From contig CAZKYC010000012.1 of NCBI GenBank assembly GCA_964556895.1, positions 8,542-72,541 of the forward strand: DNA of 64,000 nt, read 5' to 3'. Both the position numbers and the translations under genes were made by a program. This document shows, piece by piece, positions 60,274 through 64,000 of this stretch. Every line of letters starts with the position of its first letter. The first letter of the stretch is position 1. The notes beneath the pieces are model-generated. The model worked only from the letters and a program-made list of their open reading frames with translations. It was not told where the DNA came from and did no database searches. This DNA is from Hinthialibacter sp964556895 (GTDB lineage: Bacteria > Hinthialibacterota > Hinthialibacteria > Hinthialibacterales > Hinthialibacteraceae).

Positions 60274-61401
60274 TTATTTCTGTTGAAAGACAGGCAATGT
60301 CAAATAAAACGTTGAACCCTGGTCGGGCTGGCTGGTCGCCCAAATCTTTCCGCCGTGCATCTCCACCAATTCTTTAGCGATTGACAGGCCAAGGCCTGAC
60401 CCCTTGGCCATGTGTTGAGAATTGGCGGAGCGGTAAAAGCGCTCCCAGATTTTGTTACATTCGTCTTTGTCCATTCCGACGCCCGTGTCTTTGACCGTGA
60501 TTTCAATCGTATCGCTGGCGCTCGACAAATTCACAAACGCTTGGCCGCCCTCCGGGGTGTATTTAATCGCGTTGCCAATCAATTCGCCGACAACCCGTTC
60601 GATCTTTTGTGGGTCGGCGAACACATACAGCGTTTCATCAGGGATCTCGCTGTGCAGATCAATGGATTTCTGTTCTGCGGAGGGATTGTGTTCCTGTAGG
60701 GCGTTTTGAACAATCATATTCACGCCGGTTTTCATCTTGTTCATTTTTTCGCGGCCCGACTCGATGCGGTTTAGGTCAAGAATGTCGTTGATCAAACCTG
60801 TCAAACGGTCAACCGAGCGTTGGGCGCGTTCGAGAATGCGCATCTGTTTTTCGGTCAGTTCTCCCGCAATACCAAGCGAGAGGTTGTCGAGGCTGCCCTT
60901 GATGGCGGTGAGCGGAGTGCGAAGGTCATGTGAGGCCTGCGACACAAACGCCGATTTCATCTTGTCGAGTTCAAGCAATTTGTGGTTGGCTTCTTTTAAT
61001 TTTGAATTGGCCTCGCTGAGTTCAGCAGTGCGCTGGTCGACGCGATGTTCGAGTTCGCTAGTGAGAGTTTCAAGGTTTTTGATGGTCGACGGGTAGTTAA
61101 ACAGCGCGATTAAAAACACCCGCAAGGCCTCTACCAACGCCAGGCAAATAAAGACGACCACCACATTGGCGAATTCAAACCGAACAGAAAGGGCGCCGAG
61201 CGCGATGCCTGAAACCACAAACGCCCAATACAGCGGTGGGATGCGAGTGTAAAAAATCGAATGCAAAAACCGGACGCCAAATACAACCAACACACACAAC
61301 ACCGTCAAATACTTGGCTTGAATGATCCCGCCGATCAGTAAAAAGATCAACAGGACGGTTGCGATCTGGTCGCTTTGTTTGGCTTTGCTTTTCCCCATCA
61401 T
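60274..61401 (-). CDS. Membrane sensor histidine kinase
   Basis: 375 residues: five or so N-terminal membrane helices (residues ~12-105, e.g. IATVLLIFLLIGGII, VVVVFICLALVEALRVFLIALF) with almost no periplasmic domain. Then a coiled coil, HisKA with phospho-acceptor His in SHDLRTPLTAIKGSL, and HATPase_c with N box IGNAIKYTPEG, G1 DTGVGMD and G2 GSGLGLSI. The signal is probably within the membrane. No response regulator adjacent. Confidence 0.93.
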   Translation of the reverse strand: MMGKSKAKQSDQIATVLLIFLLIGGIIQAKYLTVLCVLVVFGVRFLHSIFYTRIPPLYWAFVVSGIALGALSVRFEFANVVVVFICLALVEALRVFLIALFNYPSTIKNLETLTSELEHRVDQRTAELSEANSKLKEANHKLLELDKMKSAFVSQASHDLRTPLTAIKGSLDNLSLGIAGELTEKQMRILERAQRSVDRLTGLINDILDLNRIESGREKMNKMKTGVNMIVQNALQEHNPSAEQKSIDLHSEIPDETLYVFADPQKIERVVGELIGNAIKYTPEGGQAFVNLSSASDTIEITVKDTGVGMDKDECNKIWERFYRSANSQHMAKGSGLGLSIAKELVEMHGGKIWATSQPDQGSTFYLTLPVFQQK

Positions 61402-61614
61402 TGGCGCTCAATCAATATAGTATTGTAGTAGCCTACATCATTTTACTTTGATTTTAATTGTTTATGACCGCGTTGTTGATCGAAAAGTAAATAAGGCGGC
61501 GGCGCTTTCTCACCGCGCAATCAAGGATGGCGCAACCTCGACTTTTTGGGTATGATATCGGTCGACACGGCAGCCATGGTTGGTAATGATATTTTTATAG
61601 GTTGAGGGCGTTCG

Positions 61615-63162
61615 ATGACACAGCCGTTCCTCTCTGCGGAACCGCAGGTCAAACTTGTCAAACGGTTCGCTGACGCGTACCGAAACTTTCTCGCGACCGC
61701 GCGTACCTGCTACTCGTCCAAAGGCCTGATCGAAGAAGAGTCGATCGACGACAAGTGGGATTTTCTCGCCAAAAGCCTCTATAAGGCAGGCCATCACACC
61801 ACGCTTCAACACTCGCATTTTCAATTCACGCTCGACAACGTCTCGCGCCACTTCATCTGGTCGTTCTTGCATAGCCATCCGTTTTATAATTCAGAGCAAG
61901 TCAGCCAGCGCTATGTCACCGTCAAACCGGGCAACGCCGCTGTGCCGCCGCTCGAAGGCGAAGCGCTAGAGATTTACCGCTCGACCATCAAGTATCAAAT
62001 GGGCGCGTATCAAGCCTTGTCCGAGCGGTTAAAACCACTGGCGCGAAGCGAATACGCCAAACGGTTTCCGAAACGCCCGATTGACGAAAAGAAATACCGT
62101 CTCGACATCAAACGCAAGGCGCAAGAAATCGCCCGCTATGTCTTGCCGGTCGCGACCTTCGCCTATATGTATCACACCATCAGCGGGGTCACCCTGCTGC
62201 GCTACAACCGGCTCTGCAAATTGTATGACGCCCCGCATGAGCAAACCCTGGTCATTCAACAGATGGTCAACCAGATGCTTGAGGTCGAGCCCAAGTTCGC
62301 CGACCTGATCGAAATTCCTCTCGAAGAAGACGGCTCGCCGGAATGGAAGTTCTTTGAAAAATACAATTCAAACGGGATGCACGCGCAGTCATTTATTGAT
62401 GAATTTGACGCCGAACTTGATGGCCGCGTCTCAAAACTCACTGGTTACAAAACCGACAACGAACGACTATTGGCCGACTCGGTCAGAGAGACGCTGGGCG
62501 TCCCTCGTTCGGTGATCAATGATGGAGACGCCATTCGTCTTGCGCTCGACCCGGGCCAGAACCGCCTATTGGGCGAGTCGCTCAATTTGACGACACTGTC
62601 GAAATTGTCGCGCTGCCTGTTTCACCCGTCGTATACATTCAAAAAAAAAATCAGCCACACCGCCGACTCACAAGACCAGCGCCACCGCATGACGCCCGCG
62701 TCGCGCCCCATTCTCGCGGGCCACATGGTCGACCAACCCGACTATATCACGCCCGAGTTGATCAAACTCGATGACAGCGTCGAACGAGAATACGCCGAAA
62801 TTATGCAGCGCTCGTGGGACGCGATGAACCAACTGCGCAAGTTGGGCGCGAAAGAGGAATACGTTCAGTACTTATTGCCCAATGCGGTTTCGGTTAGGTT
62901 TTCAGAGTCCAGCGACCTGCTCAACCTTCATCATAAACTCGCCATGCGGCTTTGTTATAACGCCCAGGAAGAAATCTGGCGCGCGTCGGTCGACGAAGCC
63001 CAACAGATTCGCGAGGTCAACCCCGCCATCGGCGCTTACCTGTTGCCGCCGTGTACGTTACGGGTGTTGTCAAAGACCAAGCCGATTTGCCCTGAAGGCG
63101 ACCGCTTCTGCGGCGAAAAAGTGTGGAACTACGACATCGACGAATATGAACGCGTGATATGA
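61615..63162 (+). CDS. Tandem ThyX-like flavin-dependent thymidylate synthase
   Basis: 515 residues made of two ThyX-like halves. First: TTLQHSHFQFTLDNVSRHF...YNSEQVSQRYV (residues ~62-102) aligns with the ThyX 'H.S..EH..F.F.i..vSR...RHR..SfNE.S.RY' block, but the RHR is replaced by SHP (87-89). Second: KKISHTADSQDQ followed by RHR (356-358) and MTPASRP, which keeps the RHR. ThyX converts dUMP to dTMP using FAD, NADPH and methylene-folate. The activity here is uncertain because each half lacks part of the canonical site. A run of ten A in the coding frame (62641-62650) precedes ISHTAD. Single gene with GAGGG upstream. Confidence 0.82.
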   Translation: MTQPFLSAEPQVKLVKRFADAYRNFLATARTCYSSKGLIEEESIDDKWDFLAKSLYKAGHHTTLQHSHFQFTLDNVSRHFIWSFLHSHPFYNSEQVSQRYVTVKPGNAAVPPLEGEALEIYRSTIKYQMGAYQALSERLKPLARSEYAKRFPKRPIDEKKYRLDIKRKAQEIARYVLPVATFAYMYHTISGVTLLRYNRLCKLYDAPHEQTLVIQQMVNQMLEVEPKFADLIEIPLEEDGSPEWKFFEKYNSNGMHAQSFIDEFDAELDGRVSKLTGYKTDNERLLADSVRETLGVPRSVINDGDAIRLALDPGQNRLLGESLNLTTLSKLSRCLFHPSYTFKKKISHTADSQDQRHRMTPASRPILAGHMVDQPDYITPELIKLDDSVEREYAEIMQRSWDAMNQLRKLGAKEEYVQYLLPNAVSVRFSESSDLLNLHHKLAMRLCYNAQEEIWRASVDEAQQIREVNPAIGAYLLPPCTLRVLSKTKPICPEGDRFCGEKVWNYDIDEYERVI

Positions 63163-63253
63163 CGCCTTGATGGATGTTAGTGGGCTTCAATCCCCCTGAA
63201 TTGATTTTGCATTCATAGTCAAACATGATACTGATTAAATACGGAGAAATCTG

Positions 63254-63835
63254 ATGAAGAAATTGCCTTTTACAAACTCACTCTATTTCTTACTCGCGCT
63301 TAGTTTGCTGCTTGTGTTTGCGCTGACCGGGTGCAATCAGCAAGAAGCGTATACCACTGCGAATAATGAAACGGTCATAACCAAGGACGATACCATGCCA
63401 GAACCCAAACCCGCTGCGGCGCCATTAGACGCCGCGCAAATCGCCGCCATGTCTGATGAAGACTGGAAGAACCGCTTGACCGAACAGCAGTATCATGTTC
63501 TTCGCAACCATGGCACAGAACGCGCCTTCACCGGAGCCCTGTTAGACAACAAAAAAGACGGGATCTACACCTGCGCGGGGTGCGGCGCTGAGTTGTTTGA
63601 CTCGAAGCACAAATTTAAATCAGGAACAGGCTGGCCTAGTTATTACCAGACCGCCAACCAAGAAACCGTGGGACAAAAAGTTGATGAGTCTCTTGGTATG
63701 GTGAGAACCGAAGTTCACTGCAGCCAGTGTCAAGGGCATTTAGGCCATGTCTTCAACGACGGCCCGGCGCCGACCGGATTGCGGTATTGCATCAACTCAG
63801 CTTCGCTTGGTTTTGTTGAGCGAAAAGAAGAATGA
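63254..63835 (+). CDS. msrB: Lipoprotein peptide-methionine (R)-S-oxide reductase
   Basis: Repairs R-methionine sulfoxide in exported proteins. Lipoprotein signal with lipobox LTGC (Cys27), a ~35-residue linker, then an MsrB domain (residues ~65-190): zinc pairs CAGCG and CSQCQ, the substrate loop KSGTGWPSYYQ, HVFNDGP and the catalytic RYCINSASL. GGAG upstream. The envelope anchor separates it from the usual cytoplasmic form. Confidence 0.95.
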   Translation: MKKLPFTNSLYFLLALSLLLVFALTGCNQQEAYTTANNETVITKDDTMPEPKPAAAPLDAAQIAAMSDEDWKNRLTEQQYHVLRNHGTERAFTGALLDNKKDGIYTCAGCGAELFDSKHKFKSGTGWPSYYQTANQETVGQKVDESLGMVRTEVHCSQCQGHLGHVFNDGPAPTGLRYCINSASLGFVERKEE

Positions 63836-63846
63836 GGGCATTGATG

Positions 63847-63872
63847 TAGAAGCGCAGCACGCTGCGCCTCTA
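63847..63872. repeat. Imperfect hairpin after msrB
   Basis: GTAGAAGCGCAGC and GCTGCGCCTCTAC form an inverted repeat with a 2-base loop just past the msrB stop. Possibly a transcript-end hairpin or a small dispersed repeat; no U-tract. Confidence 0.5.
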
Positions 63873-63903
63873 CAATTCTTCAAAAAACCACAAACAAAAA
63901 TAA

Positions 63904-64000
63904 GGCTCATCCGGGATTTGGATACGTTCTCTCAAATTGAATTATAATTTTCAGACACGATCTCAAGGATGATTTTTTTATCGTTGTATTTGGCATGGGT
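63904..64000 (-). mobile_element. ISL3-like miniature element, copy cut by the window end
   Basis: GGCTCATCCGGGATTTGG at 63904 and the following ~95 bases are the reverse complement of the right part of 39929-40287, without the nested TA element. It reaches the start of the GGCATGGG palindrome at the very last bases. Confidence 0.8.

Noticed and set aside
1..64000. Alternative genetic code (TGA as a sense codon)
   Set aside because: Many full-length families end correctly at TGA, for example rimM and rsmD. Only the small pseudogene has an internal TGA.

Overview
This window comes from an uncultured, free-living, Gram-negative-type bacterium with mid-range GC. The evidence is an Mla/MCE lipid-transport pair, an outer-membrane porin-like protein, lipoproteins, a periplasm-facing chemoreceptor and a 6S RNA. 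The mix of a Tat-exported Gfo/Idh/MocA oxidoreductase, Tat-like TIM-barrel epimerase, pseudopilin with a short helix-to-globular design, DUF1343 hydrolase, secreted HEAT-repeat and propeller-like proteins, and many small palindromic repeats fits poorly known phyla (Hydrogenedentes-, Sumerlaeota-, Poribacteria- or Hinthialibacterota-like). That placement is inference. Codon use is standard: UGA, UAA and UAG all act as stops.

Layout. 0.1-11 kb: a chemoreceptor with tandem CZB-like domains, an SDR, a redoxin, rsmD/rdgB, a sialic- or legionaminic-type neuA-neuC pair, a pseudopilin, and a membrane zinc-ribbon protein behind a near-consensus promoter and a palindromic operator. 11-21 kb: secreted and exported proteins, glgB and a DUF1343 (NamZ-type) protein. 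21.3-27.1 kb: a cluster of fused enzymes, namely an IolE-like/Cgl0159-like double TIM barrel, a transketolase-remnant/aminotransferase fusion, a GHMP kinase annotated as homoserine kinase, and an exported TIM barrel. 27-31 kb: a secreted propeller-like protein, a phage-tail-tube (gp19)-like protein with a signal peptide, a 6S RNA, a glycosyltransferase and a YD-repeat lipoprotein. 31-39 kb: trkA, glycerate kinase, mlaD and mlaF in one run, then a LysM/M23 protein, a dehydrogenase and a CheY-like protein. 39.9-46.7 kb: the ribosome/SRP operon ylxM-ffh-rpsP-khpA-rimM-trmD-RNA methyltransferase, with rplS cut away by an inserted methyltransferase gene and mobile miniature elements. 46.7-50.7 kb: gene-poor DNA with a decayed secreted-protein gene and a long secreted propeller-like gene. 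50.7-58.6 kb: ACT protein, porin, livKHMGF-type ABC transporter and a PaaK-like protein, read as one uptake/activation operon. 58.6-64 kb: diguanylate cyclase, a tiny Cys-rich protein, a histidine kinase, a tandem ThyX-like protein and msrB.

The repeat landscape is the other main story. A ~76-bp palindrome (GGCATGGG...CCCATGCC) occurs at least five times plus one cut by the window edge. In three places it sits inside a ~255-bp element with ISL3-like ends and 8-9-bp direct repeats. One of those has itself been entered by a ~103-bp TA-flanked miniature element, giving three nested layers whose empty sites can be read in sibling copies. No transposase gene lies in the window.
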